NCBI RefSeq assembly: GCF_000614145.1
Contig: NZ_BAKK01000039.1
Coordinates: forward strand, 1 to 37,440
Source: Bacteroides faecichinchillae JCM 17102
GTDB lineage: Bacteria > Bacteroidota > Bacteroidia > Bacteroidales > Bacteroidaceae
Direction: 5' to 3'
Length of the DNA stretch: 37,440 bases
In this document: positions 26,101-34,653 of the stretch, one piece after another
How positions within the stretch are numbered: the first letter of the stretch is position 1
How the letters are laid out: each line of letters begins with the position of its first letter
Notes under the pieces: generated by a model
What the model saw: the letters and a program-made list of their open reading frames with translations, nothing else
Told to the model about the DNA's origin: nothing
Databases searched by the model: none
Position numbers and translations under genes: made by a program

Positions 26101-26225
26101 CCTGATAAGTTTTGATACCTACCGAAGTCGTCTGTTACACATGACGATCCGAACAAGGTCAGCATGCACAATGACATGCCGACCATAATTACATTGATCG
26201 AATGCAATAAACCGTTTTTTCGCAT
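23178..26225 (-). CDS. Large fimbrillin-family lipoprotein, probable tip adhesin
   Basis: 1015-residue surface lipoprotein (lipobox GSSC, Cys29) and last gene of the fimbrial operon. Residues ~40-360 look like a Mfa-like fimbrillin domain (FAYHPYSD, EFGHALTAITI). A middle region (~365-700) includes SANCYMV, YKFPAYYGN and NILWSWHIWVTHY, seen in large Bacteroides fimbrillins. The C-terminal ~280 residues resemble a FISUMP/DUF1566-type C-type-lectin-like fold: YYQWGRKDP (731-739), YDPSPAGYKVP (862-872), FPSTGLRD (925-932) and a final FSVRPIRDE (1005-1013). Size, terminal operon position and lectin-like end suggest a tip subunit that binds a ligand. Ligand unknown. An Arg at 99 (TITRGVP) may be a maturation site. 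Confidence 0.78.
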   Translation of the reverse strand: MRKNGLLHSINVIMVGMSLCMLTLFGSSCVTDDFGRYQNLSGNLSFDVKVQKNWTGCASSATTGTSIRKMSQSSDAEPLYLVTKISEPTENNGHETITRGVPVTSTESLEKTGFGLSAICYTGTWPEKDEDNKWTTNFAHNLKMTPKDGTWKTDEKLEWVNSGRIRFFAYHPYSDNSEDAVIHSSNSAQGIPTLTYTVPLDVKEQPDLLYAVKDCAGDGSEGAVNLEFGHALTAITIKAGDNMLAGKITGVEILNVYGEGKYKIGSTWTPQGEPKAFEIKDINVDLSENKDDKGNAKPGTVITDNEFTFMMIPQTLPEDAQLIIYFTDEPTGTPRTLVANLKDTTWPVGKRVTYSVSSTGIVIEPVFKMTVNRNGQWPNGGYKFGEGTFDVANIPMTDEDKAAYLPVSGFLHDVDITAYINVMQEKAETKTLDLSFEIEYSTDGGINWNTNDGNRTYGWNPVSDATIKAVGESTKGTILLPAQPSFTASQRVFEGISTTEGKKDWDLVGNNTLSNHSANCYMVHDHGHYKFPAYYGNTYKNGDDKAYSCHSDITDEVMKNKILKDFVAGDNRTVAQGPIQGIEKAVLIWQDSPDLVTEIEYKDGWVHFCVPQESLNQGNAVIAVLSNSNILWSWHIWVTHYNWTQSINTGLNNEEGKEFLFAPSNLGYCTPHEGDKERPVLMRIKAIIPGKGEVVIKPTNITGVSQPNENGVIAFTQPAVIASIAGDNTYYQWGRKDPMLPGVYNEEIRTLAGEKEEQFDIANKVFYSTPNYRFTSQNSTVPIGATIRAPYHFFMYNNNIPKDESNPEYNDANYKRRHWHDGSSEDYRQKTIANFWNSQLIVNGKTGTANYPNNIYVVKTVYDPSPAGYKVPPPSVFSTFAKEGIVLGSSKKEEDANSFKAILDLHSRINIGWELTTRSGNTVVFPSTGLRDMGTANRTIEYGTWAAHSKLTFIATSGFQGSVNTTASSSTLLFSIDYRQYTTNTTQPINAPLGIIYGTNNAYGFSVRPIRDEQK

Positions 26226-26240
26226 AGTTGCAAAAAGTGA

Positions 26241-27488
26241 TTAGTTCATATCAATATCCGTATCTTTGGCATTAGTCCATTCTGCTATAGTTACCTTGAA
26301 TGTAATCGGATTTTCAAGTATCTTGTCACCCGGATTCTTGTCGTCCGGCATTGGCTCAATTGTTATGCCTCCATCACCTGTTTCCGGTAAACCTTCCGGC
26401 AGATTTATTGGGGGGTATAAACCACCACCGCTAGTCTTTCCGCAGAATTCCAGATTGTAAGTGTATTTTGTACCGGCACTCCAATTAAAATCAACAGGAA
26501 TGCAAGTATATCCATATATTTCTGCATTCATATCAGTATTATCGTTGATTGGGAAGAGTCGATGGAGATGTGTAGCGTTTGGATTTTCTTCTGTGCCTTC
26601 CTTGCCCTCTTCCTGATGAATCTCTCCAGGGTGTTCCGCCATGATTCGGCAAAGTAACAGGATGTATGCACCCTGATCGGTACTTTCTTTTAAGGTGGCC
26701 TTGGCAGTTTGCTGAGGTATTGGCATCAAATCAGTGGATTTTTGGTCTTTGTGGATAATATTGGCAGGGCTTCCGTTTGTGATTGTTGGAGCCTTCTCAC
26801 TGAATATGACACCATAAGTTGCAGATTGATTATCTGTTAATTGCCAGTCAATTTGCTCTGTAACACTCTTGAAGTTGAGATCTGCCTGACTCTTTGCATT
26901 TACAAACCAGGCACCTTTTAGCACCATGAATTTAGACGGATCACCGCTTGCAAGTGTAAGGTTGATATTAGATAATGCATGTTGAAAGTTAAGCTCAACA
27001 CTTGTTCCATGATCAGTATGCTCGGCAGAAGTATATGCTACGACAAGATCTTTGTGCTCCGATCCACCCTTTTCGAATGAGTTCGGGAGTGAATATTCTT
27101 TAAGCTTTTTTTGTGTGTTGTCAATGTAGGGTTTTACACTTATATCAGAAGGTCCGTAGGCCCAAAAATGAATTTTATTTACTCCTGCAGGCCAATATAC
27201 TGGCATGCCATCTTTTGTTGTGAGATTATAAATATTATCGTCTGTGCTTTTTGTAGCAATTCCATTTTCTAAAAAGAATGTCGGATAGTTTTCTGCATCC
27301 CCCCATACCTTAAAATCCTTTAGGGTACTCAATGTCGTTTCTACGGCACGTGTTTCCATACGAGTGCTGAAGGAGATTGCTTCTCCGGAATAGGATTTCA
27401 CCAATTCATCATTGGAACAGCTGGCAAGCACTATTGTAGCTATCACTGCCGCTCCGAAAAGTTCAAAATGCTTTTTCATTGTTCTCAT
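26241..27488 (-). CDS. Fimbrillin family protein (Mfa-like), lipoprotein
   Basis: 415-residue lipoprotein with lipobox LASC (Cys24) and a fimbrillin fold region: FWAYGPSD, LVVAYTSAEH and ELNFQHALSNINLTLASGD are the typical Mfa-like_1 landmarks. Likely a structural subunit of the fimbria. R47 in METRAVETT sits where P. gingivalis FimA-type pilins are cut by an Arg protease after lipidation. It is 15 bp upstream of the large adhesin-like gene and 29 bp downstream of the DUF5119 gene. A second ATG three codons in (MKKHFELFG) is an equally good start. Confidence 0.85.
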   Translation of the reverse strand: MRTMKKHFELFGAAVIATIVLASCSNDELVKSYSGEAISFSTRMETRAVETTLSTLKDFKVWGDAENYPTFFLENGIATKSTDDNIYNLTTKDGMPVYWPAGVNKIHFWAYGPSDISVKPYIDNTQKKLKEYSLPNSFEKGGSEHKDLVVAYTSAEHTDHGTSVELNFQHALSNINLTLASGDPSKFMVLKGAWFVNAKSQADLNFKSVTEQIDWQLTDNQSATYGVIFSEKAPTITNGSPANIIHKDQKSTDLMPIPQQTAKATLKESTDQGAYILLLCRIMAEHPGEIHQEEGKEGTEENPNATHLHRLFPINDNTDMNAEIYGYTCIPVDFNWSAGTKYTYNLEFCGKTSGGGLYPPINLPEGLPETGDGGITIEPMPDDKNPGDKILENPITFKVTIAEWTNAKDTDIDMN

Positions 27489-27517
27489 ATTTTTTAGTTT
27501 CTATTAATAATTAATTT

Positions 27518-28441
27518 TTAATTCATTGGAATGTCAATGTCGACCTCTTCCCATTCTGAAATGTCCGGCTTCATACCTTCTCCTTCTCCCTTAAGTTCAA
27601 GGCCTGCCACAATTATATGTATATGTTTGGAATCAGGAGCGTTGTGTATCTGTTCCGTAACATCAAAGTGTGCATAGTCCTTTTCTGAAGTATAAATGGA
27701 CAAATGATGCTGTCCGGTGTGCTCCGGATTGTCACCGAAGATCACAAAGCGTGATTCAAGAGTGGTTTCATCCTTACGAGAAAGATCGAAAGGAATGGTA
27801 GCGGTTATGTCAGAGAGTGTGTTGTCCGCGATTTTCCAACTTTGCGCCATCCCGGACATGGCGGCACTGACATAAATGTCATCTCTCATATTTTTCACAT
27901 CGCGAACTTCCACAGTGTATACGGAAGTGGCTTCAACCGGCTTCAGTGTGACGGACTGGCCTTCGACTCCCCGTAAAATCTCTATATATTCATAGCTTCC
28001 TCCCCAAATATTTTCCAATATATCATTTACAGGTTCGTCTTTGGAATCGTCCGGACGTGGCGGTGCATTCAGATTGTTGTCTTTGCCCATAGGGGAGAGG
28101 AGGGAAATCTGTTTTGTTGTCAGTTCATATTCTCCATATGTGTTTCCTCTCTCTACAAGAGTACTCATTGCACCGTTATGAAACAGGAATTTGTATTCGC
28201 CAGCTTCTATCCTGAACGAACCTCCTTTGCGTGAGGTGAACTCCACAGTCGTATAGTGACTTCCGTCATTATTGAAAATTTGAAGTACCATTGTGTTCGG
28301 AGCAGCATCGGGTATGTCTGTCCAGTCAAAGTTCACTTCAAAGTCAACCATGTGCGAATGGTCAAAGCAGAGTTCCCTATTTTGGCATGATACTGAGGTG
28401 CATATCAGTACCGCAACAAATAGATACTTCCCGGAAATCAT
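27518..28441 (-). CDS. DUF5119 (FimB/Mfa2-like) lipoprotein
   Basis: 307-residue lipoprotein (lipid Cys19, SVSCQNRELC). The N-terminal pattern VDFEVNFDWTDIPDAAPNTM, then FTSRKGGSFRIEAGEYKFLFHNG, is characteristic of DUF5119 proteins, which accompany fimbrillin genes and resemble the FimB/Mfa2 anchor subunits. It is probably the cell-surface anchor or an early assembly subunit of the fimbria. It lies 36 bp after the DUF3575 gene and 29 bp before the fimbrillin gene. Confidence 0.82.
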   Translation of the reverse strand: MISGKYLFVAVLICTSVSCQNRELCFDHSHMVDFEVNFDWTDIPDAAPNTMVLQIFNNDGSHYTTVEFTSRKGGSFRIEAGEYKFLFHNGAMSTLVERGNTYGEYELTTKQISLLSPMGKDNNLNAPPRPDDSKDEPVNDILENIWGGSYEYIEILRGVEGQSVTLKPVEATSVYTVEVRDVKNMRDDIYVSAAMSGMAQSWKIADNTLSDITATIPFDLSRKDETTLESRFVIFGDNPEHTGQHHLSIYTSEKDYAHFDVTEQIHNAPDSKHIHIIVAGLELKGEGEGMKPDISEWEEVDIDIPMN

Positions 28442-28477
28442 GAGATGATACTTACTTATTTTTTTAAAAAACGGAAA

Positions 28478-29791
28478 TCATTTTGCACCTCCTTTTTCTT
28501 TTCGTCCTCCGATGAACCACACAAGAGAAATTTCCATCTTTGTCGGACCGAACCATTTTCTGATATGTGTAGAATCCCACACGTAACAGTTGTCCTGCGG
28601 ATGGTATTTCATATAGCTCCCTTGGAGGTATCCTAGACCAAGACTGAAGTCGATATTAAAATGATTACCTACAGGAAGAGAATAGCCATATGATAAGCCT
28701 ACGCCCCAGCTCCATTTGTCGCTGAGATATCCTGTGCTACCCCATCCAAAGTCGTATGTCACCATCTGTCCGTAGATTCCCACATGGTGACCGCACATGA
28801 ACGATTTGAATTCTTTGTGTGGAGAAAACCATTTGCGTACTTCAAGGTTTCCCCCGTATGTGCGCCAACTGATGTTCTTTGCATTACTGTTCCACCATGC
28901 GTACATCCAGTTCGTCTCCACAGACCAGTTTTTTCCGATGGGAATTTCTATTCCTATGTTCGGCACAGCCACTATGTCATAAAGCATGTTTGTTTTCAGG
29001 AGTACCGTAGATTTCTTGTCTTTGGACATTGGCACCGTAGGTACCTGTTGTACCGATTCAGCAAGTGTTTCTTCGACCTGCATTGTAAATTCGGTTGTTC
29101 CTTCCACTACATTTTCTTCTGTAGACAGTTGCTCTACTACATTTTTGGGGATACCATTATCAGATGGTACATTTTCCTGTATATATTCTATACGGACGGC
29201 AGCATTGCGCAAATCCGGGAAAAAGTTGTTTTCCATATACTTCCATGCACGCCCTCCATACAACATTCCTAAACGCTTTTTCTTGCCGTCGATGATGCGA
29301 CGGTTCTTGTCATATATGAATAAAGGTGTGTGGTCGATGATTTCTATCGCCATATCGCGCCAAGGCTGGTCTGTGACTGCAATCATGTTACGGAGAGCTT
29401 CCCAATCGATATCAGATGCAACAACCTTGATGGCCGTATCCGGAAGTGTTGTCCTGTCCAGTAGGTATTGACGCAAAAGCGAGGCACGTTTCCCAACAAG
29501 GCTCCTATTTTTGTCCACAAAACCTTCAGGAGAGGCATTTCCTTTTATGGATATGGATTTTATACTTGTTAGGGGATCTGTATCAAGACTGTTAATCAAT
29601 GTTACAAGACGATCTAGAGTTGCTTTGTTGTCGCGAAAAAGAGAATCGACAACGGAATAACCTTTTTTATATTGTATTTGTATAGAAAGGCTGTTTTGTG
29701 ACACAATTTTTTCTTCTTTTTGAGTCACCGGTTCTTGAGCCTGCAAGTGAAATACTGTAAATAATAAGAAGAAACCAATAGCTTTTTTCAT
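28478..29791 (-). CDS. OmpA-like plus DUF3575 outer-membrane protein, first gene of the fimbrial operon
   Basis: 437-residue exported protein with signal peptide MKKAIGFFLLFTVFHLQAQ. Residues ~36-125 look like an OmpA/peptidoglycan-associated fold (GNASPEG 84-90, NRSLVGKRASLL). From about residue 262 a DUF3575 domain begins (LLKTNMLYDIVAVPNIGIEIPIGKNW), a predicted outer-membrane beta-barrel ending near LVWFIGGRKEK. Such genes commonly open Bacteroides fimbrillin operons. A structural link between peptidoglycan and the outer membrane, or an assembly platform, is plausible but unproven. A good promoter lies at 29855-29885. Confidence 0.83.
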   Translation of the reverse strand: MKKAIGFFLLFTVFHLQAQEPVTQKEEKIVSQNSLSIQIQYKKGYSVVDSLFRDNKATLDRLVTLINSLDTDPLTSIKSISIKGNASPEGFVDKNRSLVGKRASLLRQYLLDRTTLPDTAIKVVASDIDWEALRNMIAVTDQPWRDMAIEIIDHTPLFIYDKNRRIIDGKKKRLGMLYGGRAWKYMENNFFPDLRNAAVRIEYIQENVPSDNGIPKNVVEQLSTEENVVEGTTEFTMQVEETLAESVQQVPTVPMSKDKKSTVLLKTNMLYDIVAVPNIGIEIPIGKNWSVETNWMYAWWNSNAKNISWRTYGGNLEVRKWFSPHKEFKSFMCGHHVGIYGQMVTYDFGWGSTGYLSDKWSWGVGLSYGYSLPVGNHFNIDFSLGLGYLQGSYMKYHPQDNCYVWDSTHIRKWFGPTKMEISLVWFIGGRKEKGGAK

Positions 29792-29854
29792 TTAATACCC
29801 AAACGTATATATATGAATTAATCTATTTTATTATACAATTACTTAAATTTGCCG

Positions 29855-29885
29855 CAAATTTACATATTATATTTTTAAAAAACAA
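29855..29885 (-). promoter_or_regulatory. Promoter of the fimbrial operon
   Basis: On the minus strand TTG (29885-29883) is followed after 20 nt by TAAATTTG (29862-29855), a full match to TAnnTTTG. The leader would be about 55 nt. The spacer between the boxes is almost pure A/T. Confidence 0.6.
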
Positions 29886-30243
29886 TTTTTTTTCGCAAAA
29901 TCTGTTTTGTTTGAGGTGGATTGCTAGTATGTAATCAACTATTTATAAATATAATAATTGAACAATACGTTCATCCGGATCTACGGTGAACTGTTCATTG
30001 GGAAGGTTTACAAGTATCACTTTGATTTCTACATGGTAGTTCACTAAAAGGAAATGCTGTTAATTTTAAAACTGATTGTGGAATGCCCCCTGCATCTGAA
30101 TTAAACATCTTCTGGTGTTATATTATGTAGAATAGCGTTATCGTAAATCTATTTATGATGTCATCTTTCATTAGAACGAATTTTGTACCGGCTTCTTTTT
30201 CTAACTTCAATAGCTTGGGTGAACTTATGGAAAATTTAGATGA
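29886..30243. other. Gene-free divergent spacer with possible gene relics
   Basis: No gene I can support. Two short coding-like stretches exist: a minus-strand fragment at about 29948-30050 encoding ...VNLPNEQFTVDPDERIVQLLYL without a start codon, and a 32-codon plus-strand frame at 30155-30253. I find no paired inverted repeats that would mark an invertible promoter. Confidence 0.4.
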
Positions 30244-30248
30244 GATTA

Positions 30249-30278
30249 TTTGATAATCTTTGAAAATCTCTATATTTG
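30249..30278 (+). promoter_or_regulatory. Promoter of the hybrid two-component regulator
   Basis: TTTG (30249-30252) and TATATTTG (30271-30278) are 18 nt apart, slightly short of the usual 19-21. The -33 box lies in the loop of a small palindrome, GATTAT/ATAATC (30244-30249/30253-30258), which could be an operator or chance. Confidence 0.5.
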
Positions 30279-30310
30279 TGTGAATTTAAATAGAAACACC
30301 CCCTTTGGAT

Positions 30311-33300
30311 ATGCCTAAGTTCTGCCTTTGTTTAATACTATGGATACTGGGAATCTTTTATAGTGGCTCAGTATTACGAGCTGAGGCTGTATCCGACTTA
30401 AAATTTATTCCTATTCAATCTAAATTGCTTCCTTCTAATGAAGTTCGAAAGTTGTATCAGGATTCAGATGGATATATTTGGATACCAACCTATAATGGTC
30501 TTGTTAGGTATGATGGATATAACATAATTACTTATGGACTTTATAATGGAATAGATGAATCCTTTAATTCATACCTCAACGCTGTAGTTGAGGATGATTC
30601 TAAGAATTTGTGGATCGCTACTGAAAAAGGTTTATATCAACTAAATAAAATAACAGGCAAATTATCCTATATTCGTTCTGACGAGTTAGGGCAACTGAAT
30701 GCTGCTGATTTATTGTATGGGACAGGTAAAAGTTTATGGATTGGGGGAGACAAAGGACTCTTTAGAAAAGGTAAGGATGAGGATTTTGAACGTATCGATT
30801 TAAAAGAACCTTCAGGAAAAAGGGTGTTACATATTAGTTCTATAATGGAAGATTCCCGGCAGAATTTATGGATTACGGCTTGGGAGCAGGGATTATTCCG
30901 ATATGATATTAAAAATAAAAAACTGTATTCTTATATTGATCCGGTACTTCGGAACGCTAATGTGGTATTTGAAGATGCAAATCATTCTATATGGGTGGGA
31001 ACATGGGGAAAAGGATTGCTGAAATTGAATAACCCTTATACATCTGGGAGTATGTACTATAAACAATATATTCATGATGAAAAAAACTCCAATTCTTTAT
31101 TGGATGACATCATATATGATATAGAACAGGATAACGAACATCGACTTTGGATTGGAAGTAGAAGTGGATTAAGTATTCTTTGTAATGAACAGGATATAAA
31201 CTCTTTTAAAAATTTTGTTCCGGATGGTGAATATGGGAGCTTACCCTATAATGAAGTTAGTTCTATTTTACGTACCCGAGATAATCTCATGTGGATTAGT
31301 ATGTTTGGAGGAGGATTCTGTAAAATTCAAACTGAAAGTAATAAGTATGGGGTAGACAATTTAGAGATTGTAAAAGAGAAATATAATACCAATTCGGTGA
31401 GAAGTATTTGTCAGGCAGGCGAGAATGAATTCTGGATGGGAATTATAGGATTTGGCATGATTAAATATAATTTGGAAACACAGAACTGTGTAAACTACGT
31501 GGATATTCCGGAATTTAAATCATTGTCTTATACTTCCACTGTGGATGCAATTATTAAAAGGAAAAATGGTGAGATTTGTTTTGGAACCTGGAATGCCGGA
31601 CTTTGGTTTTATAATGAAACGGATCGTAAAATAACTTTGTTGAACCAATACGTGAATCGTAAGTTTAAAGATGACTGCATTCATGTTTTAAGAGAAGATT
31701 CGGAAGGGAACTTATGGATAGGAACAAGAAAAGGCGTATATATATTGGATACACAAGGACAATTTTATACCTTGTCTGAATGGCTTCATTTTGATACGGA
31801 TTTGGTATCTTCCAATATATTTGATATTAAAGAAGACCAAGATAAGAATATCTGGATTGCAACCAATTATGAGGGTGTTAGTCGGATTAATTTATCTACA
31901 AGACAATATAAGAAGTATCCTGTTATAGGTAAGAAGGAGATATACAATACCAATTGTTTATTAGTTGATTCCCATCAGCGAATCTGGGTGGGAACGATGT
32001 GGAGCGGTTTGGCTTATTATCAAAAAGAAACAGATTCCTTTGTTACGGTCTCTTCGATTTCAACCATTGAGAATAAGGGCATATTAAATATATTGGAAGA
32101 CGATAATGGAAGGATATGGATTACAACTAATAGTGCGGTACTTTCATTTGAAGTCAATGACTCTTTCCAAATGGAGAAAATAAACTATTATACAGTGTCT
32201 AATGGTGCTTCAGAGTTTTTTTTCAATAAAAATGCTTCTTTTAAAATGCCCGATGGAAGGATTATATTTGGTGGTTCACAAGGACTTCGAATATTTGAAT
32301 CAAGTCAGATTGTTGAGGATACGCCCTTATTCTATTCTTTGGCATTTACTGATTTTCGGATTCATAACCAATCTTTGAGAGATTTCCCTGAAAAGAAAAG
32401 AGAAAAATTGGCTAAATATGATATTGATTATACAAAGGAGATAACATTGACACATGATAAGAATAATTTTTATATTGAGTTTTCGCTTTTGAATTATGAA
32501 AATCCTCAAGAAAATCTTTATTCTTATCAATTGGAAGGTTATGATGAAAAAGAAGTTGTTGTGGACGCCCAACAACGTTTTGCCATTTATAATAATTTAC
32601 CTGCCGGTACATATACTTTCAGATTAAAAGGAACCAGCGCAAGTGGAGTATGGAGTAAGCATGAAAAGACATTGACTATTCATATCCTGCCCGAACCCTG
32701 GAAGTCATGGTGGGCTTATTTATTGTATTTCTTAATTGGAGGTACTTTATTCTATTTTGTGATTCGTTTTATACATTATCGCTGGAAAATGCAGCATGAA
32801 ATCCAGATCAGTAAGCTTGAAAAACAGAAAATAGAAGAGATAAACCATGTTAAACTCCAGTTCTTTACAAATATTACTCATGAACTGATGACACCTCTCA
32901 GTATTATTCTTGCCTCATTAGAGAATCTAAAGAATAATACGGGTGATCAATCGTCTTTGTACTCGATTATGTCGTCCAATGTAATACGATTGATGCGCCT
33001 GATACAACAAGTATTAGAATTTAGAAAGGTAGAGAGTGGAAACCTGAAGATATGTGTATCTAGCGGAAATATTTCCGAGGCTGTTGAGAACTGCATAGAA
33101 GCTTTTGCCCCATTGGTTGCAAAAAAACTACTAAAGATAGATTTTCTTAGTGATCCGGAGATAATCATCGGATATTACGACTCGGATAAGTTGGATAAAA
33201 TCATTTATAACTTGTTGTCAAATGCCGCTAAATATACCCCTGAAAAAGGAAAAATTAGTGTGAACTTACGATTGATTGAGGATTCCGGAATACAAATAGA

Positions 33301-34402
33301 GTGTATTAATACCGGAGAACCTATGAGTAAAGGTAAAATGAACACACTTTTTCAGCGATTTTATGAAGGAGATTATAGAAAATACCACACTATTGGAACA
33401 GGAATCGGATTATCTTTAGTGAAAGACCTGGTAGAAAAACATCATGGAGAGATAACAGTACAAAGCGAGGAAAATATAGGCAATTGTTTCAGAATAGTCC
33501 TTCCTATCACCAAAGAAAGTTATCAGGAAGATGAGATTGATGATTCTGTTAAGTCGCAAATTGTATCGGGTTTACCGTATATAATGTGCGAAAGCGGAGC
33601 TAATACCGAAGAATTGGAACGTATTGATGGTGTACAATCTGATTATACAATCCTGATTGTAGATGATAATGAGGAGTTGTGCATGTTATTCTCCAATTTG
33701 TTTGCTAATTATTTCCATGTAAAAACAGCATATAATGGAAAGCAAGGACTTGAAATACTCGAAAGTACCTCTATTCATTTGATCGTTTCGGATATTATGA
33801 TGCCTGAAATGGATGGAATAGAGTTTTGTCAGACAGTTAAAAGCAAGTTTGAGTTTTGCCATATACCGGTTATCTTATTGACGGCCAGAGGAACCGAGGA
33901 AAGTCAAATAGAGGGTTATAATTCGGGAGCGGACGGATATATCAGTAAACCATGTAATTTCTCTTTATTATACGCTCAAATAATGAACCTTCTTAAAAAA
34001 CAAGAGCGGAAAGGTGCTGATTTTAGGAAGCAAATCGTTTTTGAAGTAGGAAAACTGGAATATACCTCTATGGACGAAAGTTTTATTCAAAGAGCTATTG
34101 ATTGTGTAAACTCACATTTAGGTGATTGTGAATTCGGACAACAGGAGTTTGTAAGAGAAATGGGAACATCCCGCACTGTGCTTACCGAGAAACTGAAATC
34201 TTTAACGGGATTGACTCCCTCCATTTTTATATTAAATGTACGTTTAACTGCTGCCTGTAAGTTACTCGAAGAGCAGAAAAAAATGAGAATAGCGGATCTG
34301 GCATATTCTGTTGGTTTCAACGATCCGAAATATTTTAGTACCTGTTTTAAAAAGAAATATTCATTGTCTCCTAAAGAATATATGGATCGTTTACAATCCT
34401 AG
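30311..34402 (+). CDS. Hybrid two-component system regulator (sensor kinase-REC-AraC fusion)
   Basis: 1363-residue one-protein signalling system of the Bacteroides HTCS class that senses a glycan fragment in the periplasm and activates a nearby locus. Order: signal peptide (1-~25), two-component regulator propeller repeats (~30-660, many WIGT/LWIAT blades), Y_Y_Y domain (~717-783), membrane helix (~795-825), HisKA with phospho-His857 (THELMTPL), HATPase with NLLSNAAKY and GTGIGLSLVKDLVE, receiver with LIVDDNEEL and phospho-acceptor Asp1161 (SDIMMPEMDG), and a C-terminal AraC helix-turn-helix (~1265-1363). I start at ATG 30311; a TTG two codons earlier is less likely. The H-box has Met where most kinases have Arg. 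Confidence 0.93.
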   Translation: MPKFCLCLILWILGIFYSGSVLRAEAVSDLKFIPIQSKLLPSNEVRKLYQDSDGYIWIPTYNGLVRYDGYNIITYGLYNGIDESFNSYLNAVVEDDSKNLWIATEKGLYQLNKITGKLSYIRSDELGQLNAADLLYGTGKSLWIGGDKGLFRKGKDEDFERIDLKEPSGKRVLHISSIMEDSRQNLWITAWEQGLFRYDIKNKKLYSYIDPVLRNANVVFEDANHSIWVGTWGKGLLKLNNPYTSGSMYYKQYIHDEKNSNSLLDDIIYDIEQDNEHRLWIGSRSGLSILCNEQDINSFKNFVPDGEYGSLPYNEVSSILRTRDNLMWISMFGGGFCKIQTESNKYGVDNLEIVKEKYNTNSVRSICQAGENEFWMGIIGFGMIKYNLETQNCVNYVDIPEFKSLSYTSTVDAIIKRKNGEICFGTWNAGLWFYNETDRKITLLNQYVNRKFKDDCIHVLREDSEGNLWIGTRKGVYILDTQGQFYTLSEWLHFDTDLVSSNIFDIKEDQDKNIWIATNYEGVSRINLSTRQYKKYPVIGKKEIYNTNCLLVDSHQRIWVGTMWSGLAYYQKETDSFVTVSSISTIENKGILNILEDDNGRIWITTNSAVLSFEVNDSFQMEKINYYTVSNGASEFFFNKNASFKMPDGRIIFGGSQGLRIFESSQIVEDTPLFYSLAFTDFRIHNQSLRDFPEKKREKLAKYDIDYTKEITLTHDKNNFYIEFSLLNYENPQENLYSYQLEGYDEKEVVVDAQQRFAIYNNLPAGTYTFRLKGTSASGVWSKHEKTLTIHILPEPWKSWWAYLLYFLIGGTLFYFVIRFIHYRWKMQHEIQISKLEKQKIEEINHVKLQFFTNITHELMTPLSIILASLENLKNNTGDQSSLYSIMSSNVIRLMRLIQQVLEFRKVESGNLKICVSSGNISEAVENCIEAFAPLVAKKLLKIDFLSDPEIIIGYYDSDKLDKIIYNLLSNAAKYTPEKGKISVNLRLIEDSGIQIECINTGEPMSKGKMNTLFQRFYEGDYRKYHTIGTGIGLSLVKDLVEKHHGEITVQSEENIGNCFRIVLPITKESYQEDEIDDSVKSQIVSGLPYIMCESGANTEELERIDGVQSDYTILIVDDNEELCMLFSNLFANYFHVKTAYNGKQGLEILESTSIHLIVSDIMMPEMDGIEFCQTVKSKFEFCHIPVILLTARGTEESQIEGYNSGADGYISKPCNFSLLYAQIMNLLKKQERKGADFRKQIVFEVGKLEYTSMDESFIQRAIDCVNSHLGDCEFGQQEFVREMGTSRTVLTEKLKSLTGLTPSIFILNVRLTAACKLLEEQKKMRIADLAYSVGFNDPKYFSTCFKKKYSLSPKEYMDRLQS

Positions 34403-34491
34403 TGTAGGCTTATTCTGTACATATTATATCTTCTGAAGACTTTAGAGAGGTATTCCGGTAAATATTCGACCTTTTACTGATCGAAGCTCCC

Positions 34492-34593
34492 TATCTTTGA
34501 ATTGTCTGGAAAGATAATGACCAGGCAATTCCTATTTGTTAATCTTAAAATCTGATCTATTATGATGTACAACAAACCACCCTAGCCCCCCTG
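34492..34593 (+). promoter_or_regulatory. Control region before the PUL lipoprotein gene
   Basis: The 251-bp gap after the regulator contains a -7-type TATCTTTG (34492-34499). An overlapping near-perfect hairpin, GAATTGTCTGG/CCAGGCAATTC (34499-34509/34521-34531, 10 of 11 pairs), lies at the predicted start of the transcript. A C-rich tract follows, ACCACCCTAGCCCCCCTG (34576-34593). A second box, TATTTTTG, is at 34620-34627. The tract or hairpin may be where the regulator binds, by position only. Confidence 0.45.
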
Positions 34594-34653
34594 TTACTAA
34601 AATCCTTTTGTCTAATATTTATTTTTGCTAAACTAATAATCTTGCTATTTATC

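Noticed and set aside
29792..30304. Possible invertible promoter controlling the fimbrial operon
   Set aside because: Bacteroides surface genes often use DNA inversion, but I found no pair of matching inverted repeats flanking the promoter and no nearby invertase gene.
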